From Nostoc sp. PCC 7524 (GTDB lineage Bacteria; Cyanobacteriota; Cyanobacteriia; Cyanobacteriales; Nostocaceae), in the NCBI RefSeq assembly GCF_000316645.1, contig NC_019684.1, forward strand, positions 6,211,501 to 6,275,500: a stretch of DNA of 64,000 nucleotides. The letters are read 5' to 3'. Every line of letters begins with the position of its first letter. The stretch's first letter is position 1. Under the pieces are notes generated by a model. That model made no database searches. It had not been told where the DNA came from and saw nothing but the letters and a program-made list of their open reading frames with translations. Shown piece after piece: positions 48,543 through 57,784 of this stretch. Both the position numbers and the translations under genes were made by a program.

Positions 48543-48720
48543 CGCAGGCAACTTAACCGTCTACGTTGCTAAAAAAGATCTAGAAGAAGTAGTAGTTAAA
48601 CAAACTGATAGTGCTGAAGGCAAGATTCTGACTCTCGCTAACGGTTGGGAATTGGAATTTCGGGAAATACCAGATGCAAGTAATTTACCTAAAACCGTAG
48701 AAGCAAAAAGACTTACCTAA
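48517..48720 (+). CDS. nifT: NifT/FixU family protein
   Basis: The 67-residue protein shows the NifT/FixU pattern: [24 protein letters not shown] and LTLANGWELEFREI. It overlaps nifZ by 26 bases. The role in nitrogen fixation is dispensable and poorly known. A repeat (GGAGGCA type) follows its stop. Confidence 0.92.
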   Translation: MKVMLRMDDAGNLTVYVAKKDLEEVVVKQTDSAEGKILTLANGWELEFREIPDASNLPKTVEAKRLT

Positions 48721-48757
48721 GAAGGCAGGAGGCAGAGGGCAGGAGGCAGGAGGTAAG
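48721..48757. repeat. STRR: GGCAGGA heptamers
   Basis: Four to five GGCAGGA/GGCAGAG units directly follow nifT. Confidence 0.8.
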
Positions 48758-48902
48758 AAGAAGTGCTAGATAGTTTCCATAAGAAATATTGTACTGACAG
48801 AGAAGTAATCAGTATTTTTCCCTGATACTTCTACACTTCTGCATTTCAACACAGTTCAGTTTTGCTTCTGCTTTTTCCCTTCTGCCCCATGCCTTCTGAA
48901 AT

Positions 48903-49253
48903 TTAAGTTTTCATTTTTTGCAGAGTGGATACGATAATTCTTTGCAGTCTATCAACATCTTCCATTACAGGAAGAAATAATTCGTGATTTGTTAACCCAA
49001 CTTCTTTAGCAATAATTAATTGCGTATCTAGTTCTCGCAACGAACCCAAAGCTATATGAAGAAACTGAATATATTCAGCTTTGGTTTTACGCCCATATCC
49101 TTCTGCAATATTTGATGGTACAGAAACACAAGAACGTCTGATCTGACTTGTTAAACCATATAGTTCAGATTTAGGAAAGTTATCAGTTAATTTATAACAC
49201 TGAACTGCCAGTGCAATTCCACGCTGCCAAATAAACTGTTTCCTATAACTCAT
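48903..49253 (-). CDS. Four-helix-bundle protein (23S rRNA intervening-sequence family)
   Basis: About 116 residues. WQRGIALAVQCYKLTDNFPKSELYGLTSQIRRSCVSVPSNIAEGYGR (seen in pieces) is the classic signature of the IVP/S23 four-helix-bundle family, followed by FLHIALGSLRELDTQL. These proteins were first found in rRNA intervening sequences and also occur as free genes in cyanobacteria, often near repeats or mobile sequence. Function unknown. The frame extends to 49265; MSYRK at 49253 is preferred. Confidence 0.88.
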   Translation of the reverse strand: MSYRKQFIWQRGIALAVQCYKLTDNFPKSELYGLTSQIRRSCVSVPSNIAEGYGRKTKAEYIQFLHIALGSLRELDTQLIIAKEVGLTNHELFLPVMEDVDRLQRIIVSTLQKMKT

Positions 49254-49371
49254 AAATTTAATCAATAAGGTAAAAACTTAAAGAATTCAAGTATTACACA
49301 ACCTACTGGTCTGTAAGTAGACATTAGATAAAAAAATCAAAATCAAAGTTTAAGCACTCCTACCTCCTCCC

Positions 49372-49418
49372 TCTTATTCCCTCCTGCCACCTGCCTCCTG
49401 CCACCTGCCTCCTCTCCG
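49372..49418. repeat. STRR: TGCCACC/TGCCTCC heptamers
   Basis: Alternating CTGCCACCTGCCTCC units, six or so, before the [2Fe-2S] protein gene; the mirror image of the repeat after nifT. Confidence 0.8.
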
Positions 49419-49442
49419 TTCTTATACTTGGAGTTGCTAAAT

Positions 49443-49997
49443 ATGAGTGACAAATTTTTGACGTTATCAGAGTTCAATCTTGAGGGTGGTTTTTTAGGTT
49501 TTGTTGGTAAGAAACCTAGAAAGATGAAATATTTAAGTTTGGCAATTTCCTCTGGAAGCGTGTTAGTTAGACTACCAAAAAAGTTGCGCGTTGCTTTGAG
49601 TTCATCTTTAGAAATAGGTGAACAGATTAACATTTATGGCATCAGTAAGTTAAACCGTCATAAAGGTACAATCAAACTCAAAGCACGGCAGGTAACAAAA
49701 ATTGCCGATCGCTCCCATCTTGATCAAGATTTACCACCGCAACCACCAGCCAAGATTATGGTGTGTCAAAAAGCAGGTTGCATGAAACGGGGTGGTAAGG
49801 GATTACTGTCAGAATTAGAACAAACTTTGTGCGATCGCGGTTTACTCGATAAAGTGACAATAGAACACACAAGCTGTCAAAAACGCTGTAGCAGCGCCCC
49901 CAACTGTATTTTGATGCTAGGTAAGAAAAAATACAAGAAAAACTGTCCCCAAGCGATCGCCTCACTGTTAGAACAATACTTGACTACAGAAGAATAG
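49443..49997 (+). CDS. [2Fe-2S] thioredoxin-like ferredoxin-domain protein
   Basis: About 184 residues. The C-terminal half (about 100-175) has Cys at VCQKAGCMKRGG and SCQKRCSSAPNC, the spacing of thioredoxin-like [2Fe-2S] ferredoxin domains; the cluster would be held by four of these cysteines. The N-terminal half is basic and beta-rich (GGFLGFVGKKPRKMKYLSL, VLVRLPKKLRVAL) and unlike any family I can name. ATG at 49443 has GGAG about 10 bases upstream. Probably an electron carrier or cluster sensor. Located near the nif genes but separated by other material. Confidence 0.75.
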   Translation: MSDKFLTLSEFNLEGGFLGFVGKKPRKMKYLSLAISSGSVLVRLPKKLRVALSSSLEIGEQINIYGISKLNRHKGTIKLKARQVTKIADRSHLDQDLPPQPPAKIMVCQKAGCMKRGGKGLLSELEQTLCDRGLLDKVTIEHTSCQKRCSSAPNCILMLGKKKYKKNCPQAIASLLEQYLTTEE

Positions 49998-50371
49998 TCT
50001 GTTCTTATGTCAGTGAATGTTAACAATCTCAGATCCCTGACTTTTTGAGAAAAAGTTGGGGAGCTTATTGTTTAATTTAATTTTTGTATCAATTCCCTCA
50101 ATTCATATTATCAATGCTTATGCAGATCTTCTGCGGCTTGTGTAAAGTCAAAAGTCCTAAAAAGCCTTATTATCGTGGCTTTTAGGACTTTAACCCCTGG
50201 GTTTTGATGCTGCCGACTGACTACTGATATCTAAGAATTTCTCTATATTTAAACTCATATCCATTAATAAAAGCCTATAAATAGACTTTATTTATACTCA
50301 GGTGCGGTAAAGATTTATTTTGAGAAGTTTACAAAGTTTAATAGAATAGGTTTATTCACAAATAAGTATTT
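49998..50371. other. Intergenic region before ndhD
   Basis: It contains the 15-bp stem-loop at 50151-50191 (own entry) and AT-rich promoter-like sequence for ndhD. No gene. Confidence 0.5.
50151..50191. terminator. Strong stem-loop
   Basis: AAAGTCCTAAAAAGCC (50151-50166) pairs with GGCTTTTAGGACTTT (50177-50191), with one bulged A and a 10-base loop. T runs in the stem make it terminator-like in both directions, but it is 150 bp past the upstream stop and could also be a small dispersed repeat. Confidence 0.45.
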
Positions 50372-52069
50372 TTGCTTACTGCCATGATAGCTGATGGATT
50401 TCCTTGGCTAACCGCGATTATTCTACTGCCACTCGTTGCTTCCTTTGCCATTCCCGTGCTGCCTGATAAAGACGGCAAGCTGGTGCGATGGTATGCCCTG
50501 GGTGTAGGGATCGCGGACTTTGTTTTGATGTGCTACACCTTTTGGCGGCATTACGATACTAGCAGTGCGACTTTTCAACTCGCGGAGAAATATGCCTGGA
50601 TACCTCAGTTGGGCTTTAGCTGGGCTGTTTCGGTCGATGGTATCTCCATGCCGCTTGTACTGCTGGCAGGATTTGTCACAACGCTGTCGATGTTTGCGGC
50701 TTGGCAAGTTAACCTCAAACCGCGCCTGTTTTATTTCTTGATGCTGGTATTGTATTCCGCACAAATCGGCGTGTTTGTTGCTCAAGACTTGCTGTTGTTC
50801 TTTATTATGTGGGAACTGGAATTGGTTCCTGTATATTTGCTGGTATCTATTTGGGGCGGTCAAAAACGCCGCTATGCTGCGACAAAATTCTTACTTTACA
50901 CCGCAGCTGCTTCCATTTTTATTCTCGTAGCTGGGTTGGCAATGGCTCTCTACGGTGACAATACCACCTTTGATATTGTGGAACTGGGTGCCAAGAATTA
51001 TCCCCTTGCTTTAGAATTAGCACTTTACGCCGGATTGTTAATTGCCTTTGGTGTCAAACTAGCGATTTTCCCTTTACATACTTGGTTGCCTGATGCCCAC
51101 GGTGAAGCTTCTGCTCCCGTATCAATGATTTTGGCGGGTGTACTGCTCAAAATGGGCGGATACGGATTGATTCGCCTGAATTTAGAATTACTTTCTGATG
51201 CCCATATTTACTTTGCTCCTGTCTTAGCAACTTTGGGTATTATCAACATTATTTATGGTGCTTTAAACTCCTTTGGACAAACCCATATGAAGCGCCGCCT
51301 CGCCTATTCCTCTGTGTCTCACATGGGATTTGTGCTGTTGGGTATCGCTTCCTTTACTGATGTGGGTGTAAGTGGTGCGATGCTGCAAATGCTGTCTCAC
51401 GGGTTAATCGCTGCCTTGTTATTCTTCCTGGCTGGTGTGACTTATGATCGCACCCACACAATGGCAATGGAAAATCTTGGTGGTATCGGTCAAGTGATGC
51501 CTAAAGTGTTTGCCCTGTTTACCGCCGGCGCGATGGCTTCCTTAGCACTCCCTGGCATGAGTGGCTTTGTCAGCGAACTTCAGGTATTTGTTGGTGTCAC
51601 CACCAGCGACATCTACAGTTCTACTTTCTGCACAGTGATGGTATTCCTCGCTGCCGTGGGAGTTATTCTCACACCGATTTATCTGCTGTCGATGTTGAGA
51701 CAGGTATTTTACGGCAGTGGTGCAGAACTATCCTGCAACATTAATAATGCCGCTTATGAAAATCAGGAAGACGAAGGCACAGTTTGTTTTGGTACAGACT
51801 GTCTACTACCTAGCCAAGCAGTGTATAGAGATGCTACACAGCGTGAAGTTTTTATTGCCGCCTGCTTCTTGGTATTGATTATTGGTGTTGGTATTTATCC
51901 GAAGTTAGCTACCCAAATGTACGATGTGAAGACTGTAGCTGTAAATACTCAGGTACGCCAATCATATACTCAAATAGCCCAAGCAAATCCCCGGATATAC
52001 GCTAAAAGTTTCCTCTCTCCCCAAATCAGCGAACCTGAAATTATGGCAGTTTCGGGAATCGTTAAGTAA
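50372..52069 (+). CDS. ndhD: NADH-quinone oxidoreductase subunit 4 of NDH-1 (NdhD)
   Basis: The 561-565-residue, 14-helix proton-pumping subunit. The conserved Glu is in [15 protein letters not shown], the Lys in [22 protein letters not shown], and [13 protein letters not shown] is the usual later motif. Cyanobacterial NDH-1 uses NdhD1/D2 in respiration and cyclic electron flow and NdhD3/D4 in CO2 uptake. The absence of adjacent ndhF3 or cupA points to D1/D2. ATG 50384 (MIADGFPWL) may be the true start. A HIP1-built terminator follows. Confidence 0.92.
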   Translation: MLTAMIADGFPWLTAIILLPLVASFAIPVLPDKDGKLVRWYALGVGIADFVLMCYTFWRHYDTSSATFQLAEKYAWIPQLGFSWAVSVDGISMPLVLLAGFVTTLSMFAAWQVNLKPRLFYFLMLVLYSAQIGVFVAQDLLLFFIMWELELVPVYLLVSIWGGQKRRYAATKFLLYTAAASIFILVAGLAMALYGDNTTFDIVELGAKNYPLALELALYAGLLIAFGVKLAIFPLHTWLPDAHGEASAPVSMILAGVLLKMGGYGLIRLNLELLSDAHIYFAPVLATLGIINIIYGALNSFGQTHMKRRLAYSSVSHMGFVLLGIASFTDVGVSGAMLQMLSHGLIAALLFFLAGVTYDRTHTMAMENLGGIGQVMPKVFALFTAGAMASLALPGMSGFVSELQVFVGVTTSDIYSSTFCTVMVFLAAVGVILTPIYLLSMLRQVFYGSGAELSCNINNAAYENQEDEGTVCFGTDCLLPSQAVYRDATQREVFIAACFLVLIIGVGIYPKLATQMYDVKTVAVNTQVRQSYTQIAQANPRIYAKSFLSPQISEPEIMAVSGIVK

Positions 52070-52089
52070 ATCATCCTCTGGATAATAAC

Positions 52090-52127
52090 AAGCGATCGCT
52101 CCACCATCAAGCGATCGCTTTTTCTTT
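52090..52127 (+). terminator. Terminator hairpin formed by two HIP1 octamers
   Basis: AAGCGATCGC (52090-52099) and GCGATCGCTT (52111-52120) form a 10-bp stem with an 11-base loop and TTTCTTT after it, 20 bases past the ndhD stop. Confidence 0.8.
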
Positions 52128-52268
52128 ATGCCAAAAGTTCCTCGCTTAAAGACTAGACAACATAATAAAACAAATGTACTATAAACAAAGCCCAATATAT
52201 TGGCAAAAATTGGGATATTCACATAGATTTATGGTGAAACTTATTACCTATCCAGAGGTAAAAGCATC

Positions 52269-53255
52269 ATGGCAGACAATGATTGGAATCTTCAAGAACG
52301 GTTGCAGAAATATCCAGGGTACAGAGGTGAACACGCTACCACCTTTGCAAACCGACAAGTGGTAGAATTTAGCCCAGAAGTGGGAATTAGTGATCCTGTA
52401 GGTACTGCTTACGCGATTCGTTGTGAATATTATGCTGGAGAAAAAGTCGCAGATCAACTAGCAAAACTGCTGCAAGATAACCAAGTTAGTAATCTGCAAG
52501 CTTTGGTTTTTGGTATTTGGGATGCGGATATGTCTAACGGTGGTTCCCAGGTTGTAATTGAGGCATTATTATCTGCCAAAGATCAGCTGACAAGTTTGCA
52601 AGCAGTATTTATTGGAGATATTCACTATGAAGAAAGTGAAATTTCCTGGATTGTGCAGAGTGATATTAGCCCCATTTTAGAAGCGTATCCTAATTTGGAA
52701 GTATTACAAGTGCGGGGTGGTGAGGGTTTAGCCTTTACACCTTTTGTGGGACATGAAAATTTAAAAGCTTTAATTGTTGAGACTGGTGGTTTGAGTAGTG
52801 CAACAATTAACCAGATTTGCGCCTTGAACTTGCCAAAATTACAGCACTTAGAATTATGGCTAGGTTCAGATTACTATGGTGGCGATTCTGCCATCGCAGA
52901 CTTAAATCCCATATTAGTGGAACAGAGATTTCCGAACTTAGTTTATTTGGGGTTACGGAATAGTCAATATTCTGATGATATTGCAGAAGGAGTGGTGCGA
53001 TCGCCTCTACTCACCAAAATCAGAATTCTCGACTTATCAATGGGAACTCTCAGCGATGCAGGTGCAGAATTGCTGCTGAAAAATCCGGTTGTACAGCAAT
53101 TAGATATTCTCAATCTGTCTGAAAACTATCTATCAGAAGAAATTATTAATTTTGTAGAAGCACAACAGGCTAATTTTCATGTTCAAGTCATGATTAATGG
53201 GCAAAGAACAGAAGATGAAGACGACGAAGAACGCTACTGTGCTGTTGCTGAGTGA
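52269..53255 (+). CDS. STM4015-family leucine-rich-repeat-like protein
   Basis: The 328-residue acidic soluble protein has an N-terminal part (ATTFANRQVVEFSPEVG) and then about six irregular leucine-rich units: LEVLQVRGGEGLAF, LKALIVETGGLSS, LQHLELWLGSDYYGG, LVYLGLRNSQYSDD, IRILDLSMGTLSD and LDILNLSENYLSE. The W-L-G-S-D-YYGG segment and the neighbouring gene order match the STM4015 family defined from a Salmonella gene. It opens a five-gene same-strand cluster. A binding or scaffold role for the enzymes is an inference. Start ATG 52269 (AAAGCATC upstream, weak site). Confidence 0.82.
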   Translation: MADNDWNLQERLQKYPGYRGEHATTFANRQVVEFSPEVGISDPVGTAYAIRCEYYAGEKVADQLAKLLQDNQVSNLQALVFGIWDADMSNGGSQVVIEALLSAKDQLTSLQAVFIGDIHYEESEISWIVQSDISPILEAYPNLEVLQVRGGEGLAFTPFVGHENLKALIVETGGLSSATINQICALNLPKLQHLELWLGSDYYGGDSAIADLNPILVEQRFPNLVYLGLRNSQYSDDIAEGVVRSPLLTKIRILDLSMGTLSDAGAELLLKNPVVQQLDILNLSENYLSEEIINFVEAQQANFHVQVMINGQRTEDEDDEERYCAVAE

Positions 53256-53351
53256 AGGGATTGGGAATTGGGTAAGTAAATCATGAATGATTATTATTAA
53301 TCTTCTTTGTCTACCTTGTCTCCTTTATACATATTTACAATGAATGAGTGA

Positions 53352-54497
53352 ATGTTTAACTTTGTTATTATTGCCAACCTAGAAAATCGTCGGGTTGGCT
53401 TTATACAACAAGCACTAGCACATTGTGATTTAACACCTGCAACCGTTGTTTCTTACGCCGACTTGATTGCAGGTAGAGAGACATTAGAAAAATTCAAAGC
53501 ACCTAATACTATTATTAGGTTTGAGTCGCCAGAGAAGAATTTTGAGGTGGAGAAAGCAATAATTGCGGTTGGTGCAGAAGTTTCAGATACAGGTAATCAA
53601 CAGTTTATTAGTGCTAAAGCTGCGGCTGATTTAGTATTTGATAAAGGACGTATTCTTTACCCGCGACAATGGTATTTAGGTTGGCGATATTTACTAAATC
53701 AATGGGGAAAGCAACTGTTATCGCCAGTAATAAATCATCCCCATGATATTAGTGTGATGTTTGATAAGCCATTATGTAGCGATCGCTTTTCTCGCCATCA
53801 TATCCCAATTCCCCGTTCTTTGGGTGTAATTCACAACTATGAGCATTTGCGAGAACAAATGCAAATTCAGGGATGCGATCGCGTGTTTATCAAATTATCT
53901 CACGGTTCTGCTGCCTCTGGAGTCATTGCCTACCGTGCCAATTCCCACAGAGAATCTGCCATCACCACAGTAGAACGAGTCCGCCAAGATGGACAAACTA
54001 GACTTTACAACTCCCGTAAAATTCGTCACTATACTGATCACGAAGAAATTACTGACATCATTAATATATTGACGGCTGAAGGCGTACAAGTAGAAGCATG
54101 GCTTCCCAAAGCACAAATTCAAGGACACCCCTTTGATGTGCGTGTAGTTGTGATTAATGTCGAAGCACAGCACATAGTAGTCAGATTAGGCAAAAGTCCT
54201 ATGACTAATCTACACCTAGGTAATGAACGGGGAAATACAGAAGATTTTCTAGCCAAAATTGGATATGAAAACTGGGAGAAGATGAAACAAACCTGTGAAG
54301 CAGCAGCCGCATTGTTTCCTAATAGCTTGTATTGCGGAATTGACTTATTAATTTTCCCTGATTTTCGTCGTCATGCCATTTTAGAAATCAATGCTTTTGG
54401 TGATTTACTACCTGGAATTTTTTGGAAAGGTTTAGATACTTATACAAGCGAAGTAAAAGCAGTGTTGAAAATAAGGCTAAACAAATGCTTGATATGA
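53352..54497 (+). CDS. STM4014-family ATP-grasp protein
   Basis: The 381-residue protein has an N-terminal pre-ATP-grasp domain (residues 1-110) and a RimK-like ATP-grasp domain: DRVFIKLSHGSAASGVIAYR (ATP loop), HPFDVRVVVINVE, and CGIDLLIF with AILEINAFGDLLPGIF (Mg2+-binding Glu/Asn). ATP-grasp enzymes ligate a carboxylate to an amine or thiol by acyl-phosphate; the substrate is not known for this family. The following gene starts in its stop codon (ATGA), so the pair is translationally coupled. Confidence 0.82.
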   Translation: MFNFVIIANLENRRVGFIQQALAHCDLTPATVVSYADLIAGRETLEKFKAPNTIIRFESPEKNFEVEKAIIAVGAEVSDTGNQQFISAKAAADLVFDKGRILYPRQWYLGWRYLLNQWGKQLLSPVINHPHDISVMFDKPLCSDRFSRHHIPIPRSLGVIHNYEHLREQMQIQGCDRVFIKLSHGSAASGVIAYRANSHRESAITTVERVRQDGQTRLYNSRKIRHYTDHEEITDIINILTAEGVQVEAWLPKAQIQGHPFDVRVVVINVEAQHIVVRLGKSPMTNLHLGNERGNTEDFLAKIGYENWEKMKQTCEAAAALFPNSLYCGIDLLIFPDFRRHAILEINAFGDLLPGIFWKGLDTYTSEVKAVLKIRLNKCLI

Positions 54498-55285
54498 ATC
54501 AAATCGTTGGAACACACGATATGGTATTTATAACATTCGATACTCTTCGTTATGATGTTGCAGCTGACTTATTAGAACAAGGACGCACCCCCAATTTAGC
54601 GACAGTTATACCCAAAACAGGCTGGGAAGAACGCCATGCCCCTGGAAACTTTACTTACGCTGCACATCATGCTTTTTTCGCAGGCTTTTTACCAACACCA
54701 GTTAAACCTGGAATCCACCCCAGATTATTTGCTTTGGGATTTGAAGGTAGCACAACCACTACTGAAGAGACTTGTATATTAGACGGCTCTAACATTGTGA
54801 ATGGACTAGCTGCCAAAGGCTACCATACAGTGTGTATCGGTGGTGTCGGCTTCTTCAACAAACTCAACCCCTTGGGAAAAGTCCTACCTTCCTTATTTGC
54901 TGAAAGTCATTGGAGTAGAGAACTTGGTGTCACCAATCCCAACTCGACAGAAAATCAAATCAGACTAGCCGAGAAAATTCTCACAGCAATACCCCAAACT
55001 CAACGCCTATTTCTATTCATCAATATTTCCGCACTGCATCAACCAAACTACTTTTATCTTCCTGGTGCGACAACAGACACCATCGCTTCCCACGCCGCCG
55101 CCTTGGAATACGTAGATAAACATCTAACTAAACTCTGGGAAGCCCTCAAAAAACGCGCCCCCACCTTTTGCATTCTCTGTTCAGATCATGGCACAACCTA
55201 CGGCGAAGATGGGTACACAGGCCATCGCCTCAGCCACCCCATAGTATGGACAGTTCCCTACGCAGAATTCATCCTCCCCAACTAA
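54494..55285 (+). CDS. STM4013/SEN3800-family hydrolase (alkaline phosphatase/sulfatase fold)
   Basis: At 263 residues this is a compact alkaline-phosphatase-superfamily member. FITFDTLRYD at the start provides a metal Asp, the nucleophile region is APGNFTYAAHHAF, and CSDHGTTYGEDGYTGHR gives late metal ligands. It lacks a signal peptide and the extra domains of sulfatases, so it is likely cytosolic. ATG 54494 overlaps the preceding stop in ATGA; longer frames into that gene are not used. It may hydrolyse a phospho- or sulfo-ester, or move a phospho-group; the substrate is unknown. Confidence 0.82.
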   Translation: MNQIVGTHDMVFITFDTLRYDVAADLLEQGRTPNLATVIPKTGWEERHAPGNFTYAAHHAFFAGFLPTPVKPGIHPRLFALGFEGSTTTTEETCILDGSNIVNGLAAKGYHTVCIGGVGFFNKLNPLGKVLPSLFAESHWSRELGVTNPNSTENQIRLAEKILTAIPQTQRLFLFINISALHQPNYFYLPGATTDTIASHAAALEYVDKHLTKLWEALKKRAPTFCILCSDHGTTYGEDGYTGHRLSHPIVWTVPYAEFILPN

Positions 55286-55363
55286 AAATCCCTCCATATC
55301 TCTCTCTGCGTCTGTGCGTGCAATTTTCACAATCCTACTCCACCAAACCCACCATCCTAAAAA

Positions 55364-56698
55364 ATGCTCACCACCAAAACCAAACCTCTCCAACAACTCT
55401 TAAAACAATCCCCCTATCAAGCCTACGTCTACTCCTACCCCCATAAAACAGCCTATCGGCCCCTCAACCCACCTATCAAGCTCGCCGAACTGTGGACAAA
55501 ACAAGATAAACAATCACTATTCCTCTACATTCACATCCCATTTTGTGAAATGCGCTGTGGATTTTGTAACCTATTCACTACCGTCACCCATAACGAAGAC
55601 TTCATTACTCAATACGTCTACACCGTTCAACGACAAGCAAAACGAGTCAAAGCCGCACTAGGAGAAGCATCCTTTGCTAGATTTGCGTTAGGTGGCGGGA
55701 CACCAACCCAGTTACCATTACACCACCTAGAAACCATACTCAACATAGCGGAGGAAACAATGGGTGCTAATTTACAGCACCTTCCCATTTCCGTTGAGAT
55801 GTCACCAGAGACAGCCGATAAAGATAAATTACAACTATTGCGCGATCGCGGCGTTGATCGAGCTAGTATTGGCGTACAAAGTTTCATTGAATCAGAAGTT
55901 TTAGCCACCCAACGCCGCCAAAGTACCCCCCAAGTAAAAGCCGCACTCACCAGAATGCGCGAAGCTGGCTTTCCCACAATTAACATTGACTTAATTTACG
56001 GACTACCGGGACAAACCGTAGACACATGGTTACAGTCAATACAGTCTGCTTTACATTTTCAACCAGAAGAAATTTACCTATATCCCTTATACGTCCGACC
56101 CCTCACTGGTTTAGGAGGCTCAGACAAAGAATGGGATGATATCCGTATATCATGTTACCGCGAAGGGCGATCGCTCCTCCTATCACAAGGATACACCCAA
56201 GTTTCCATGCGAATGTTCAGAAGGGTTTCTTCCTTGTCTTCCTCAACTCCTGTATACTGCTGTCAAGCTGACGGTATGGTAGGAATAGGCTGTGGAGCAC
56301 GTTCTTACACAGATACTTTGCATTATTCCAATGAATATGCTGTAGGTTCAAAAGAAATCCGCGATATTTTACAAGCCTATATCCAAACACCCAACGAAAC
56401 TTTCGACTACGCCACCTATGGTTTTCAATTAAATATTGAAGAACAACGTCGCCGCTACATCTTATTATCTCTCTTGTCAGATGAAGGCTTAAATACCACT
56501 GCTTATCAACAAAGATTCCAAAGCAATCTTTATACTGATTTCCCCGAATTAACACAACTCATAGATTTAGAATTAGCAACACCAACAGAAAAAAAAATAC
56601 ATTTAACCGCAAAAGGTATAGAACTTTCAGACACCGTTGGTGCTTGGCTATTCTCAGAACAAGTCAACCAACTAATGCAAACCTACAACCTCAAATAA
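55364..56698 (+). CDS. STM4012-family radical SAM protein (HemN-like)
   Basis: The 444-residue enzyme has the [4Fe-4S] motif at C61-C65-C68 (IPFCEMRCGFC), the HemN-type opening YIHIPFC, ALGGGTPTQLP, ISVEMSPETADKDKL, RASIGVQSF and NIDLIYGLPGQT. The C-terminal HemN-like winged-helix domain is present (TAKGIELSDTVGAWLFS). It resembles coproporphyrinogen III dehydrogenase but the cluster context argues for another substrate. A CTCTGCG-type repeat lies in the spacer after it (about 56700-56728). Confidence 0.85.
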   Translation: MLTTKTKPLQQLLKQSPYQAYVYSYPHKTAYRPLNPPIKLAELWTKQDKQSLFLYIHIPFCEMRCGFCNLFTTVTHNEDFITQYVYTVQRQAKRVKAALGEASFARFALGGGTPTQLPLHHLETILNIAEETMGANLQHLPISVEMSPETADKDKLQLLRDRGVDRASIGVQSFIESEVLATQRRQSTPQVKAALTRMREAGFPTINIDLIYGLPGQTVDTWLQSIQSALHFQPEEIYLYPLYVRPLTGLGGSDKEWDDIRISCYREGRSLLLSQGYTQVSMRMFRRVSSLSSSTPVYCCQADGMVGIGCGARSYTDTLHYSNEYAVGSKEIRDILQAYIQTPNETFDYATYGFQLNIEEQRRRYILLSLLSDEGLNTTAYQQRFQSNLYTDFPELTQLIDLELATPTEKKIHLTAKGIELSDTVGAWLFSEQVNQLMQTYNLK

Positions 56699-56753
56699 AC
56701 TCTCTGCGCCTCCGCGTCTCTGCGTGCATAAATTCTAATATTTAAATTCAGCA

Positions 56754-57632
56754 ATGCACCTCACAATACTCTATCGTGGTTCCCTAATCAGTTGTAACTA
56801 TGGCTGTGAATATTGTCCTTTTGCCAAAAAACAACAATCAGCTACAGAATTAGCAATTGATAGACAAGAAGTAGAAAAATTCGTGAATTGGATAGCTCAA
56901 AATTCACAACATCAATTTTCGATTTTATTTACCCCGTGGGGAGAAGCACTAATTCATGAGTGGTATCAACAGGCATTAGTGAAACTAACTCAAATGCCCC
57001 ATGTTAATAAAGCCGCAATCCAAACTAATCTTTCTTGTAAATTAGATTGGGTGGAAGCTTGTAACAAAGAAAAACTGGCATTTTGGGCAACATTTCATCC
57101 CGAATGGGTGACGTGTCATAGATTCCTCTCCCAATGTCTAGAATTAAATCGACGTGGTGTCCGTTTTAGTGCTGGCGTTGTCGGTTTTTCGCAATTCAAA
57201 GCACAGATTACTTACCTACGCCAGAATTTACCAACTCATATTTATTTATGGATTAATGCAGTTAAAAAAGAACTGCCAAATTTATCCCAGGAAGACAGAA
57301 AATTTTTCCAATCTATCGACCCATTGTATGAATTAAATACTCAACATTACTCCAGTTTAGGTAAAACTTGCCGTGCTGGTAAATCATTGATTTCTGTTGA
57401 TGGTGAGGGGACAATTAGACGCTGTCACTTTATTAAATTACCTATTGGCAATATTTATGATTACGACTGGGAAACTGCACTATTTGAACGTACTTGTACT
57501 AATGAAACCTGTCATTGCCATATAGGTTATATTCACCTGGATTATTTAGACTTAGATAAAGTATTTAGTTCTGGTATTTTGGAGCGAATTCCGCATAATT
57601 GGGATTCTAATTTATGGTTTTTTAGTAGTTAG
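56754..57632 (+). CDS. STM4011-family radical SAM protein
   Basis: The 292-residue protein has its SAM-cluster motif at C14-C18-C21 (ISCNYGCEYCPF) and a C-terminal set of Cys in GKTCRAGKSLISVDGEGTIRRCHF and TCTNETCHCHIG (in parts). That set looks like a SPASM/Twitch-type auxiliary Fe-S site. SPASM enzymes often modify peptides or make anaerobic sulfatases active, which would fit the hydrolase in the cluster, but this is inference. Last gene of the five-gene cluster. Confidence 0.85.
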   Translation: MHLTILYRGSLISCNYGCEYCPFAKKQQSATELAIDRQEVEKFVNWIAQNSQHQFSILFTPWGEALIHEWYQQALVKLTQMPHVNKAAIQTNLSCKLDWVEACNKEKLAFWATFHPEWVTCHRFLSQCLELNRRGVRFSAGVVGFSQFKAQITYLRQNLPTHIYLWINAVKKELPNLSQEDRKFFQSIDPLYELNTQHYSSLGKTCRAGKSLISVDGEGTIRRCHFIKLPIGNIYDYDWETALFERTCTNETCHCHIGYIHLDYLDLDKVFSSGILERIPHNWDSNLWFFSS

Positions 57633-57784
57633 TATGCCAAACTAAATTAGTAAATTATGCCATAAATATTTGCTACATCAGAAGCTATAAACCTAATTGA
57701 TGCTTGCCAAATTATTGCTAAACCACTATATTGTAGATACGCTGTATATATAGATATCCGGTTTACTCAATCAAGGTTTAGTTT

